Of a DNA stretch of 64,000 bases, positions 55,024 through 64,000 are shown piece after piece. The number at the start of each line of letters is the position of its first letter. The stretch's first letter is position 1. Location of the stretch: NCBI GenBank assembly GCA_004134995.1, contig REGP01000002.1:310001-374000 (forward strand), written 5' to 3'. Source of the stretch: Oxalobacteraceae bacterium CAVE-383 (GTDB lineage Bacteria; Pseudomonadota; Gammaproteobacteria; Burkholderiales; Burkholderiaceae_D). The position numbers were made by a program, and so were the translations under genes. Below the pieces are notes generated by a model. That model saw nothing but the letters and a program-made list of their open reading frames with translations, was not told the origin of the DNA and searched no databases.

Positions 55024-56280
55024 ATGTCTTCACTCCAAACCATTCAGGCAGCCGCCGCCAAAGCGGGACCGGCCATTGCCGCGGCCCCTGCATCGAACGG
55101 CACCGGCCTTTCAAGGCCTTTGACCCTGCTGCTGGCGGCCGGCGCCGGTTTTACCGTTGCCTCGCTGTATTACGCGCAACCGATGCTGGGCGTGCTGGGC
55201 GGCGACATCGGCGCCTCCGATCGAGCCATCGGCATGGTGCCGATGTCTACTCAATTCGGCTATGCCCTCGGCCTGCTGCTGCTGGCGCCGCTGGGCGACC
55301 GTTTCGACCGCCGCAGCATCATCCTGATCAAATCCGCGGTGCTGGTCGCGGCGTTGCTGCTGGCCGGCGCGGCGCCCGGCATCGGCGTATTGCTGGTCGC
55401 CAGCCTGGCCTTGGGTTTGTCTGCCACGCTGGCGCAGGACATCATCCCGGCCGCGGCAACCCTGGCCGTTGAAGCGCATCGCGGCAAGGCTGTTGGCCAG
55501 GTGATGACCGGCTTGCTGCTGGGCATCCTGCTGTCGCGCGTGGTCAGCGGCTTTGTGGCGGAACATTTCGGCTGGCGCGCCGTGTTCTATGCCGCGGCTG
55601 CCAGCATTGCGCTGATGGGCGTGGCGATGTGGCGCGGATTGCCGCGGTTCCGGCCTACCACGCATCTTTCCTACGGCGCGCTGCTGGGTTCGCTGACCGG
55701 CCTGTTCAGGCAGCATGGCGCCCTGCGCCGCGCTGCGATGGCGCAAGGTTTGCTGTCGATCGGCTTCAGCGCTTTCTGGTCGACGCTGGCGGTGATGCTG
55801 CACGGCGCGCCGTTCCATCTTGGCGCCGAAGCGGCCGGCATGTTCGGCCTGGCCGGCGCGGCGGGCGCTTTGGCGGCGCCGCTGGCCGGACGCATTGCCG
55901 ACAGCAAAGGGCCTGAACTGGTCACGCGGCTTGGCGCCGGGCTGGCGATGGTTTCCTTTGCAGCCATGACGGCAGCGCCGATGCTGTCGAGCAGCGCGCA
56001 ACTTTGGCTGATCGCCTTGGCCGCCATCGGCTTCGACCTCGGCGTGCAGGCCTCGCTGGTGTCGCATCAGACTATCGTCTACAGCATCGAACCCGCCGCC
56101 CGCAGCCGCTTGAACGCCATCCTGTTTGTCGGCATGTTCGTGGGCATGGCGGCCGGCGCGGCGCTGGGCAGCCTGGCGCTGGCGCAATGGGGCTGGACCG
56201 GCGTGGTCACGCTGGCGGCCGTGGCGGCAGGCGCGGCGCTGACGGTGCGCATGTGGCCGGGGAGCAAAGAGGCGCGCTGA
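55024..56280 (+). CDS. MFS transporter
   Basis: 418 residues, 12 predicted membrane helices, with the loop 2-3 motif PLGDRFDRRSIIL typical of the DHA1-type drug/metabolite exporters. Begins with a 35-residue soluble N-terminus. Likely a proton-driven exporter. Its divergent LysR neighbour probably controls expression. Confidence 0.92.
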   Translation: MSSLQTIQAAAAKAGPAIAAAPASNGTGLSRPLTLLLAAGAGFTVASLYYAQPMLGVLGGDIGASDRAIGMVPMSTQFGYALGLLLLAPLGDRFDRRSIILIKSAVLVAALLLAGAAPGIGVLLVASLALGLSATLAQDIIPAAATLAVEAHRGKAVGQVMTGLLLGILLSRVVSGFVAEHFGWRAVFYAAAASIALMGVAMWRGLPRFRPTTHLSYGALLGSLTGLFRQHGALRRAAMAQGLLSIGFSAFWSTLAVMLHGAPFHLGAEAAGMFGLAGAAGALAAPLAGRIADSKGPELVTRLGAGLAMVSFAAMTAAPMLSSSAQLWLIALAAIGFDLGVQASLVSHQTIVYSIEPAARSRLNAILFVGMFVGMAAGAALGSLALAQWGWTGVVTLAAVAAGAALTVRMWPGSKEAR

Positions 56281-56314
56281 AGCGCGAGCTTTAAACAAGG
56301 AAAGATCCGAAAAA

Positions 56315-56349
56315 AGACCCGATTGCCGTGAGCGCAATCGGGTCTTTTT
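56315..56349 (+). terminator. Rho-independent terminator after MFS gene
   Basis: Stem AGACCCGATTGC/GCAATCGGGTCT (56315-56326 and 56333-56344), 6-nt loop, T-run. Confidence 0.93.
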
Positions 56350-56396
56350 GTTTGCAACGCGCTACACTGCGCAGACCAGACAAAACGGAGAGAGAC

Positions 56397-57221
56397 ATGC
56401 CGCAAGAAAATCCAGCAAGCCCGATTCCGCTAGGCAGCATTTACGCCCGCATCGTGACAAAGCTGCCGCCCACCACCATCACTACCGACACCGAAGGTTT
56501 GGCCGCCGACGAAATCAGCTACGACGTCAAGGGCGACAAGGTGCGCGCCTATTTTGCGCAGCCCGAGGGCAAGACCGATCTGCCGATCGTGATCGTGATT
56601 TCCGAAATCTACGGCGTGCATGCGCACATCGCGGATATCTGCCGGCGCTGGGCCAAGCTGGGCTATCTGGCCGTGGCGCCGGATTTCTTCGGACGGCAGG
56701 GCGAGCCGATGGCCTATACCGACGGCGAGCGTTTGAAGAATGAATTGATCGCGGCGGTGCCCGATGAGCAGGTGATTGGCGATCTGCATGGCGCGCTGGC
56801 GTGGGCCGGCGCCAATAACGGCAATGTGGCCAAGGCCGCCGTCACCGGCTTTTGCTGGGGCGGGCGTTTTGTCTGGCTGTATTGCGCGCACAACCCCAAG
56901 ATCAAGGCCGGCGTGGCGTGGTACGGCAAGGTGGCGTTCGAGAAGGATGTGCGGCGGCCTTACCATCCGGTGGATATCGCCGAGGGTTTGCGCGTGCCGG
57001 TGCTGGGACTGTACGGCAGCGAAGACGCGGCGATTCCATTGGAGACGATTGAATTGATGCAGGACAAGCTGGCGGATGGGCGCAGTCATTCGGAGATTAT
57101 TGTTTACCCGGGGACGGGGCATGCGTTCAATGCGGATTATCGGCCGAATTATGTTGAGGCGGATGCGAAGGATGGGTGGGGACGGGCGGTGGAGTGGTTG
57201 AAGAAGAATGGGGTGGTGTGA
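56397..57221 (+). CDS. Dienelactone hydrolase family protein
   Basis: 274 residues of the DLH family: VIVISEIYGVHAHIADICRR, the Cys nucleophile in GFCWGGRF, the Asp in LYGSEDAAIP and the His in PGTGHAFNADYRP. Hydrolyses dienelactone-type esters (chlorocatechol route) or acts more broadly. GGAGAG precedes ATG. Stands alone after the MFS terminator, without other catechol-pathway genes beside it. Confidence 0.9.
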   Translation: MPQENPASPIPLGSIYARIVTKLPPTTITTDTEGLAADEISYDVKGDKVRAYFAQPEGKTDLPIVIVISEIYGVHAHIADICRRWAKLGYLAVAPDFFGRQGEPMAYTDGERLKNELIAAVPDEQVIGDLHGALAWAGANNGNVAKAAVTGFCWGGRFVWLYCAHNPKIKAGVAWYGKVAFEKDVRRPYHPVDIAEGLRVPVLGLYGSEDAAIPLETIELMQDKLADGRSHSEIIVYPGTGHAFNADYRPNYVEADAKDGWGRAVEWLKKNGVV

Positions 57222-57458
57222 GGGATTGGGAGGGCTGCGATTGCGGCCTTTTTTATGACTGATTGGATAACGGGCATGCTACAAATCCTGAGCCTGACCA
57301 TGTTTGAAACACACCAATAATCAACTACCGGCACCGCCTAACGAACAATCTGATGCGAGAAATGAGCAAATACGCCCGTCTTTTTCAGGTATTTGAATTT
57401 CCACCATGAAGTCCGTTAAACGTGGATAGATATCAATTAATTTTCTGCCCGCTGCAGG

Positions 57459-57863
57459 TTATCCAAACAATTTCACAATGTCATTTGGAATCGTTGGTGC
57501 AGGAAGACCAACATGTATTTTTTTTAACCATATCTCCGCATGCAAATTGATGTTATCTATTCCATTTTTAGAAAACATCTCATTTGCAGCCACGCAAAAT
57601 TCTTGAAAGCCATTCTTATAAAAACTATAGGTGCAGGTTCCGTCCTGCTCAATTGTCCGGCCAACATCAAAATCACCCAATGAAATTAAATAATTGACTA
57701 ATTTAATGGCGTCGGTCATACGTTGTTCCGGGGTTTTATCAAATAGGCGGTCTTCGTCGTCATAACTTACTGCCCCTAATATTTGACCAAAAAATATTAA
57801 GTCTCTATCACCCTCTTCATAGAAGTAATTCAACATGTCAACTGCATACTCAGAATTTGTCAT
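57459..57863 (-). CDS. cdiI: Probable contact-dependent inhibition immunity protein
   Basis: 134 residues, acidic and soluble, no recognised family (MTNSEYAVDMLNYFYEEGDR ... GLPAPTIPNDIVKLFG). Starts 2 bases after the stop of the CdiA-type gene, the position of an immunity gene. AT-rich like the toxin end, unlike the rest of the exoprotein gene. Predicted to bind and block the CdiA C-terminal toxin inside the producing cell. Assignment is from position only. Confidence 0.7.
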   Translation of the reverse strand: MTNSEYAVDMLNYFYEEGDRDLIFFGQILGAVSYDDEDRLFDKTPEQRMTDAIKLVNYLISLGDFDVGRTIEQDGTCTYSFYKNGFQEFCVAANEMFSKNGIDNINLHAEIWLKKIHVGLPAPTIPNDIVKLFG

Positions 57864-57865
57864 AG

Positions 57866-60800
57866 TTAGTTAGGTTCGATATGAACTCTGTAGGATTTTC
57901 CATGTTTCGGAAATATATCAATCGTTTGACCGCCAGTGTTTGATGTATTCCGTAAACCAATTTTTGTGCCATCAGGTAAAACTCTCATGGTGCCATCATA
58001 TTTCACAGATACATTTTCAGATCCAGCAGTAATTTTATTAAATAGGGAATTCAGTTCTTTCTCAGATTTGACATTAAAAGCTTGCCCGCTTTTCCCATAG
58101 GACGTACCACTTTCTCGCACAATTGCTCGAATTTCTACTGCGCTTAAAACTGATGTTCCTTTTGCTGTAGTTTCGTTTATGTGGATGCTTGCAATATCTT
58201 CATTAATTATTTTTCCGTCCTGCAACGGAGTACTCGGAAGCCTATCCGACTTTTTCTGCCCTTTGGTCGATGGAGTGGATGCGTCTTCCTTACCTGCACC
58301 AGCCGCCCCCTTGCCAGCAGCTTTTCCACCCCGATTCAACGCTTTCCCTGTCATTCCTCCCACCGCAGCTGGAACCCCATCAATAATTAATTGCTCGCCC
58401 TCACTCTTCCAACGAATTTTCTGACGAGCGTTATAGGTCGCTAACTCTTGTGGGGTCGGATTATCTGGTTTGAGATTATCGCGGCGGAGGTTCCAGTAGA
58501 AATCTCGATACGCTTCGTTATTACGATATTCCATGTAGGTGGATGAATTATTGAAGTCATTGCCTTTTGCGACGAATATTTTCTGCTCTATGCCACGGCT
58601 ATCGACAAAGTTGCCTTTTGCGTTTTCCGATATATATTGCTTGGCAATGTTGTATGCCCATCGCTCTTCGGACGTCTGCAAGCCAAGCCGGTTGCCGTGG
58701 TCGGTTGCGTAGACATTGTCGACATTGCCTTCACCAGCCATGGATAGCCACACCATGGCCTCCTCATCGGTAACTTCGCGTTCCAGCTTGTCGGCCAGCT
58801 TCTTGGAGAAATCTTTCTTGTGATCGCCGATCCATTCGATTTCGTCCGGATGCAACTGCCGATTATTCGCCTCAACATTCACCGCAGCCATCGCCCCCAC
58901 GCCACCGCCCACGGCAGCCCCCACCGCCGTCGCAACGACTTGTGCCAACCCTTGCTTGATACCCTTCGGCAAGTCCATCTCATTAATCGCGTCGCCAATC
59001 GCTTTCATCGATGTCGCGGAAGCAAATGCGCCCGCCGCGCCTTCCACGTTGCCGGTGAGCGCGCCGACTGCCGTATGCATCGCTACCCGGTATTCGCCGC
59101 CTTCGGCCCATTTCGCGGCTTCTTCCTTGTCGCCGCTGGCCATCGCTGCGTTATATTTCTTTGTCGCGTAATCCCCGATCTGCCTGGCCGCGGCCGAGCC
59201 GAAGGAGGCTGTGATTTGCGACTCGGCATTGACCTTGTCTTTTAACTGTTGCGCGTCCCAGTCCTTGACGAGGGAGCCCGCCGATGCCGTGCCGTCGCCG
59301 ACGTCGCGGTTGATGCTGTCAACGGTGGCAGCAGCGGTCTGGCCGGTCAGTTGCTGCTGCGCCTGGTCGTCGGTGATGACGACGGTGCCTGCGCTGACGC
59401 CGCTGCGGCTGGTGCCGTTTGCATTGCCTTCCGTGCTGCTGTATCCGCCGGCCGTGCCGGTAGCGCCACCTGTAAAGGTTTGCACGCGGCCACCTGTTTT
59501 AGATTGTTCGCCATAACCGCCGCCAATGCTGATGCTGCTGGCTTCGTAGCGGCTGTGATTTTCGATATCGCTTTGGGTCAGCGTTTCGGTGACGAGCAGA
59601 TTTTTGCCTTCGGTCGCGGCGCTGGCGATCACGCCGCCGGCCAGATCGGTATTGCCATTGACGTGGACGTTGAAGCCGCCGTCGCCAGCCTTGATGCCGG
59701 ATTGTTCGCCGACGCTGGCGTAATCGCCGTTGACCTTGCTTTGCCCGGCGCTGAAGCTGCCGGATGCGCCGTAGCCGATAGTGACGCTGCCGCCGATGTG
59801 CTGGTCTTTGCTCTTGTAGCTGCTGGTGTCCTGCAGGCTCTGGATGGTGAGGTCGCCCTGGCCCGAAGTGCCGACGTTGGCGATGACTTCCTTGGCGCTG
59901 GCGACCGCGCCGGCGAGGGTGGTGTCGTGGCCGGATTCCAGCGTCAGGCTGTTGCCGGCTGTGATGTGGGTATTGTTATTGGCGACGTCGCTGCCATCGG
60001 CCTTGCCGCGGCTGCCGGCGGCATTGGCGGTGACGCCGAAGGCGAAGCCTTTTTCTCCATAGGTCGCGGCGATGCCGACCGCGGCGCTGCTCGACGAGTT
60101 TTTGCTGTGCTGGTCGCTGCTGCTTTGCGCGGCGCGCAGGTTGATGTCGCCGTCGGCTTTGAGCGTGGCGTTCTTGCCGGCCTCAACATCGCTGCCGATG
60201 ACGTTCAGATGGCTGTTCTTGCCATCGCCAACGGCGGCGATGACGACGTTGCCGCCGGCCTTGATGCTGGAGCCGGCCGCGGTGCTGGTGACTTGCCTGC
60301 TTTGGCTGTCGCTTTTGCTGGCGCCGATGGTCAGGCTGATGGTGGCGCCATCGGCCGGATTCTGGCTTGCCGTCGCCGCGCTTTGCGCGCTGGATGCCGC
60401 CGTGGCCGCCGCAAGGGCCTTCATGCGCGGATCGTCGGTCTTGCCGGAGGCTGATTTCATCTGCTGCATGGCTTGTATCGCGCTGAGAATCGGCGCCGAT
60501 ACGCCCAGCGTCAGGCCGCTCTGTTCGGTGTGGTCCTTGGTGGTCTGCACGACGATGTTCTGGACCGCCTCGATGTCGACCGATTTGGCGGCAATGCCGA
60601 TGTCGCCGGCCAGGGCAGCGACGTTGCTGCCGCTTTGCGTGTAGTTGTTGCCGGCGACGATCTGGACGTTGCCTTCGGTGCTGCCGACCATGCTGCTGTT
60701 GTGGCTGGTCTGTTGCGTTGTCTGGGTGTTTTGATGGGCCTTGCTGCCCATGGTCACGCCGATCCCGCCGTCGGTGCCGAACAGGCCGTCGGTGGTTTCT

Positions 60801-63800
60801 TCCTTGTAGTAGCTCTGGTCGGCGGTGTTTTCCGAGGTGGCGATGCGGATGTTGTTGCCCGCCGCCAGCGATACATCATGGGTGCCGACGATATTGCCGC
60901 CGGTGACGCTGATGTCACGTGTGGCCGCGATCTGCACGCTGTCGCCGGAGAAGGTGGTGCCTACGGCCTGGCTGCTTTGCTTTTGGTCCTTGATGTGCTT
61001 GGTGGAAGAAGCCAGCAGCCCGGAAGAAGTGGTTCTGATTTCCTGGTCGTAGGTGTTGCCTTGTTGTGCACTGTCGAGGCGGATGTCGCGGTCGGCCGCT
61101 ACGGTCAGCGCCTGGCCGGCGTTGACGTAGGCGGCGGTGGCATTGATGTCGCGTCCCGCCGTCATGGCGATTGCGCCGTCGGCCTGGATCTGCGTGCCTT
61201 CGGCTTGCGTCTGGCTTTGGCGCAAATGGTTATTGGCGTCGGCATTCAGGTCGAGGCTGGTTTCGGTGGTGACGGCATTGAGCTTGAGATCGCGGCCTGC
61301 GGCGATTACAGCATCGCCCGAGACGGCGATCTGTGCGGCATCGAGATTGATGTCGCGTCCGGCGCGCATGTCGAGTTGGCCCGCTTCGATGCCGGCCACG
61401 CGGTCGATCAGCGTATGGCTGCTGCGCGAACCGTGATTGGCGTCGCCGGTGGCGGCCGCGCCGCTGGTGGTTGTGGTAGACATGACCAGATCGTTGCCGG
61501 CCAGCAGGCCGACACGATTGCCGTTGATTTTGCCGCCGTTGTTGACCAGGTCGTTCGCGGCGGTCAACACCGTGTTGCCGCTGGTCTTGTCGCTGGCGAT
61601 GATGCCGGTATTGGCGATGTCGTTGGCCTGGATCAGCAAGTTGTCGTTTGCATGTAGCGTTCCGCCGTTGTCCAAGCCGTGGCTGATGCTCAGGTCGATG
61701 TTCTTTGCGGAGATCGAAGCGCTGCCGGGCTGCGCGGCCGCCTTGCCACCGGCCAGGTAGACCACCGGCGCCAATACCTTGCTGATGCTGCCGTCCGGCA
61801 TCGCGATGTCTTTCGATACCAGCCATACGATGTCTTGCGTGAGCGCGGCCTTCTGGGCTGCGGTCAATGCAACGCCGGGCTTCAACTGCAATGATCCGGC
61901 GCTGGCGATGCCCGCATCCATCAGCGCCTGGTATTGCGTTTCATTGCCGGTATAGGCGCCGAGGAAGCGCTTCCCGGTCAGTTCGGCGATTTGATCGTTG
62001 ATCAGCTTTTGTTCGTAATAGCCATCGCCGAGCCGTTTTTGCATCAACGCCGGATCCATCGCCATGCGGCTCAGCATGTAATCGCTGGAGAGATAGTTCT
62101 TGTAATTGGTGAAGGCGGGATCGGTTTCGATCAAATAGCCCAGCCCGGATTCGGGGTGGTAGATGAACAATGCACTGTCCGGCAGTACCAGACCGGGCAG
62201 GACACCATCGGCGCCGGGGACAGGCGTTGGAACGCCGCTCCCCGTATCGGGCGAAACGGCGGCATCGGGGGCAATCTGCATCGGACTGTCGCGTCGCACC
62301 GCGGCCGGCCGATAGGCGACCTGGTCGTCCCAGACCCGTTCGCGCTTGCGCCTGATTCCGCCGCGCCATACGGTGGAAGTATGCTGCGCGGTGCCGGCGT
62401 CTGTCGTGATCGCAACGCCTGGCGCTTGATTGTTGGTCAGGCTGTCGAGCGCACCGCTCAGGGCGCCGCCGACCGTGATGCGGCTATTGTCGTTGACGAT
62501 ATTGCCGGTGACGGCCAGGTCGCCGCCAGCCACGATTTCGCCCGGCCTGGATTCGGTAATGAAGGTTTGCGAGACATGCCGCTTGTAGCGATAAATAGTG
62601 TAGTTCTGGCCCGAGCTGCCGTCCGGCATGAACAGGCAGTCGAAACTGTTCGGTTCGCAATGGCCTTGCCGCACCTGGCTTGCGTCCCAGCGCTGCGGGC
62701 TGCCGTCGAGCTGGTATTCCACGACATCGGCAACCGAAACATTGCGCTGCTCGGTCTGGAAATGATTGTTCTGGTTGACGATATTGCTGGCCGCCAGTTG
62801 CATGCCGCCTTCGGATTCGATGCGCGCCGATTGATTCTGGATCTGGTCCGCCGTGCCGGTGGCGCGATCGTTGCCATCCAGCGCGCGGCCTATCGCCATA
62901 TTGCCCGCGCTATACAGTTGCGCACCCTCCAGATTGAATGTGTCGACGGCGCCGATATCGAGATCGCCGCGCGAGGCGATCACGCCGGCCCGGCCATTTG
63001 CGGTATCGGTGGTATTGGCCAGCGTGGCGGCGGCGATTGCGATGCGGTCGCCGTAGATGCGAGCGGTATTCGTGATGTCGCCGCTGGCATGGATGATGGT
63101 ATCCGCCGCGTTGATCAGGCCCGCATCCCGGTTATCCAGGCCGTCGACGTTCAAGTGCAGCGCCTGCGCCGCTTCCAGCCCGCCGAAGTTGGTCAATTTA
63201 CCGGTCGTCGTGAAGTTGAGATCGCCGCTGGCGGCGATCAGGTTGCCGGCGCTGTTGGTGTAATCGCCTTGCAGGGAAATGGTGGCGTCCGTACCGGCCA
63301 TGATCTTGCCTTCGCCGGAAAGCGTCGCGGCCTGAATGGCGAGCTTCGACTTGCTGTTGACGACGCCGCCATCATTATCGAGCGTGCCGGCGCCGCTGAG
63401 CGCGACATCGCCCAACGCAGACAGCGTGCCGCTGTTGGCGATGCGTCCGGTGCTGTCGATGGCCAGCGCCTGCTCGCTGTACAAGGTGCCGCTGTTGCTG
63501 ACTTCATCGCCGCCATGAATGGCCAAGCTGCCGCTGGCGCTGGTTTTGCCCTTGAGAGTGATTTTTCCGCGACTGTCGATTTGCAAATCGCCGGCCTGGG
63601 CGGCGATATTGCCCAGGCTGGCCACGCCGACGCCGGCTTCGGTGCCGACCAGCCGGATCTTGTTCGCATACATCCCGCCCAGTTGCGCGATGTCGATGCC
63701 GACGGTCGGCTTGGCGCCGTCGCCCGCGATGATCTGCACGCCGAGATCGGCGTAGCGAACCTGGTTGGCGCCGGTGATGGCGTTCAGCCGATCGGCCCAG

Positions 63801-64000
63801 ATATCGCCATTGACCTGCACACTGCGGGCGATCAAATCCAGTTGTTCGATATTACCGCCGTTCAACGCGTTGATCGCGATATCGCCCCGAGTTATGCGAA
63901 ACGCTTCCAGGCTGCCGTTGCCGCCGAACACCGGGGCGCCGGTGGTCAGCACGCCGCGGGTGGTATTGATGAAGCCGCAGCCGGCGCAGCTGATGCCGTT
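57866..64000 (-). CDS. cdiA: CdiA-type filamentous haemagglutinin/toxin exoprotein, 5' end outside window
   Basis: At least 2,044 residues; the frame stays open to the window edge, where NGISCAGCGFINTTRG and LTTG match the two-partner secretion domain, so the gene starts not far beyond. Long haemagglutinin repeats follow, then a glycine-rich stretch and the pretoxin boundary VEANN (58862-58876), a variant of VENN. The last ~330 residues are the variable toxin region (ends HGKSYRVHIEPN), much more AT-rich than the rest, as in exchangeable CDI toxins. The toxin class is not recognised. Secreted by a CdiB partner not seen here; immunity gene follows. Confidence 0.9.
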   Translation of the reverse strand, partial: NGISCAGCGFINTTRGVLTTGAPVFGGNGSLEAFRITRGDIAINALNGGNIEQLDLIARSVQVNGDIWADRLNAITGANQVRYADLGVQIIAGDGAKPTVGIDIAQLGGMYANKIRLVGTEAGVGVASLGNIAAQAGDLQIDSRGKITLKGKTSASGSLAIHGGDEVSNSGTLYSEQALAIDSTGRIANSGTLSALGDVALSGAGTLDNDGGVVNSKSKLAIQAATLSGEGKIMAGTDATISLQGDYTNSAGNLIAASGDLNFTTTGKLTNFGGLEAAQALHLNVDGLDNRDAGLINAADTIIHASGDITNTARIYGDRIAIAAATLANTTDTANGRAGVIASRGDLDIGAVDTFNLEGAQLYSAGNMAIGRALDGNDRATGTADQIQNQSARIESEGGMQLAASNIVNQNNHFQTEQRNVSVADVVEYQLDGSPQRWDASQVRQGHCEPNSFDCLFMPDGSSGQNYTIYRYKRHVSQTFITESRPGEIVAGGDLAVTGNIVNDNSRITVGGALSGALDSLTNNQAPGVAITTDAGTAQHTSTVWRGGIRRKRERVWDDQVAYRPAAVRRDSPMQIAPDAAVSPDTGSGVPTPVPGADGVLPGLVLPDSALFIYHPESGLGYLIETDPAFTNYKNYLSSDYMLSRMAMDPALMQKRLGDGYYEQKLINDQIAELTGKRFLGAYTGNETQYQALMDAGIASAGSLQLKPGVALTAAQKAALTQDIVWLVSKDIAMPDGSISKVLAPVVYLAGGKAAAQPGSASISAKNIDLSISHGLDNGGTLHANDNLLIQANDIANTGIIASDKTSGNTVLTAANDLVNNGGKINGNRVGLLAGNDLVMSTTTTSGAAATGDANHGSRSSHTLIDRVAGIEAGQLDMRAGRDINLDAAQIAVSGDAVIAAGRDLKLNAVTTETSLDLNADANNHLRQSQTQAEGTQIQADGAIAMTAGRDINATAAYVNAGQALTVAADRDIRLDSAQQGNTYDQEIRTTSSGLLASSTKHIKDQKQSSQAVGTTFSGDSVQIAATRDISVTGGNIVGTHDVSLAAGNNIRIATSENTADQSYYKEETTDGLFGTDGGIGVTMGSKAHQNTQTTQQTSHNSSMVGSTEGNVQIVAGNNYTQSGSNVAALAGDIGIAAKSVDIEAVQNIVVQTTKDHTEQSGLTLGVSAPILSAIQAMQQMKSASGKTDDPRMKALAAATAASSAQSAATASQNPADGATISLTIGASKSDSQSRQVTSTAAGSSIKAGGNVVIAAVGDGKNSHLNVIGSDVEAGKNATLKADGDINLRAAQSSSDQHSKNSSSSAAVGIAATYGEKGFAFGVTANAAGSRGKADGSDVANNNTHITAGNSLTLESGHDTTLAGAVASAKEVIANVGTSGQGDLTIQSLQDTSSYKSKDQHIGGSVTIGYGASGSFSAGQSKVNGDYASVGEQSGIKAGDGGFNVHVNGNTDLAGGVIASAATEGKNLLVTETLTQSDIENHSRYEASSISIGGGYGEQSKTGGRVQTFTGGATGTAGGYSSTEGNANGTSRSGVSAGTVVITDDQAQQQLTGQTAAATVDSINRDVGDGTASAGSLVKDWDAQQLKDKVNAESQITASFGSAAARQIGDYATKKYNAAMASGDKEEAAKWAEGGEYRVAMHTAVGALTGNVEGAAGAFASATSMKAIGDAINEMDLPKGIKQGLAQVVATAVGAAVGGGVGAMAAVNVEANNRQLHPDEIEWIGDHKKDFSKKLADKLEREVTDEEAMVWLSMAGEGNVDNVYATDHGNRLGLQTSEERWAYNIAKQYISENAKGNFVDSRGIEQKIFVAKGNDFNNSSTYMEYRNNEAYRDFYWNLRRDNLKPDNPTPQELATYNARQKIRWKSEGEQLIIDGVPAAVGGMTGKALNRGGKAAGKGAAGAGKEDASTPSTKGQKKSDRLPSTPLQDGKIINEDIASIHINETTAKGTSVLSAVEIRAIVRESGTSYGKSGQAFNVKSEKELNSLFNKITAGSENVSVKYDGTMRVLPDGTKIGLRNTSNTGGQTIDIFPKHGKSYRVHIEPN

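Noticed and set aside
57228-57254. Hairpin with T-run after the dienelactone hydrolase gene
   Set aside because: The stem is short and imperfect, so I do not call a terminator.
59249-61657. Long plus-strand frames antisense to cdiA
   Set aside because: Repetitive Ala/Gly/Asp composition mirrors the haemagglutinin repeats; no domain or start signal.
57866-64000. CRISPR-like or tandem-repeat array suspected from repeated motifs in cdiA
   Set aside because: The repetition is at protein level (haemagglutinin repeats) with no regular unit length or spacers.

Overview
The window is high-GC DNA from a Gram-negative bacterium. The thiolase, crotonase, LysR, porin, DadA, SelD/SelU and DctA types fit a betaproteobacterium of the order Burkholderiales, with Oxalobacteraceae as a tentative guess from gene style alone. 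No rRNA, tRNA, insertion sequence, integrase or CRISPR array was found. Coding is dense, and both ends cut a gene: a thiolase at the left and a CdiA-type exoprotein at the right.

Layout. 1-3.8 kb: thiolase, crotonase, a small membrane protein, a secreted protein and a ModA-like binding protein. 3.9-8.0 kb: an AT-rich accessory patch of lipoproteins and membrane proteins, with one lipoprotein gene interrupted by an amber codon and a 78-nt structured RNA resembling phage C4 antisense RNA. 8.0-14.3 kb: a JmjC-like oxygenase, a TPR/ATP-grasp protein, a VOC protein, a LysR/quinone-reductase pair and a membrane metallophosphoesterase. 14.5-16.5 kb: an AT-rich AAA15 ATPase plus RloB pair, a likely defence module. 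16.5-22.6 kb: CHRD protein, AI-2E family permease, DadA, a TonB-domain lipoprotein, DUF1810, LysR and an alpha/beta hydrolase without its serine.

23.1-30.5 kb is a hydroxycinnamate (ferulate/coumarate) cluster: an HCHL-type hydratase/lyase, a binding protein, a fused two-domain ABC permease, an ADP-forming CoA ligase (FerA-like) and a porin. It is flanked by two paralogous LysR genes (20.8 and 30.7 kb), both lacking a normal start codon. 31.7-39.9 kb: DUF1993, a PAS hybrid histidine kinase, selD-selU, a HigBA toxin-antitoxin pair, a CzcE-like lipoprotein and a LysR/SDR pair sharing a conserved palindrome. 40.3-42.6 kb: an AAA+ ATPase translationally coupled to an alpha/beta hydrolase.

42.9-53.4 kb is a second catabolic island: intradiol dioxygenase, SDR, BKACE, a zinc-independent MDR dehydrogenase, cupin, DctA, a LacI regulator, an NMT1-type binding protein and a two-subunit molybdenum hydroxylase. 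Three LacI-type palindromes lie in front of its two transcription units, two of them 126 bp apart, so the island looks like one LacI-controlled regulon. The right end carries NUDIX, a LysR/MFS pair, a dienelactone hydrolase and a contact-dependent inhibition locus (immunity gene plus the 3' part of cdiA).
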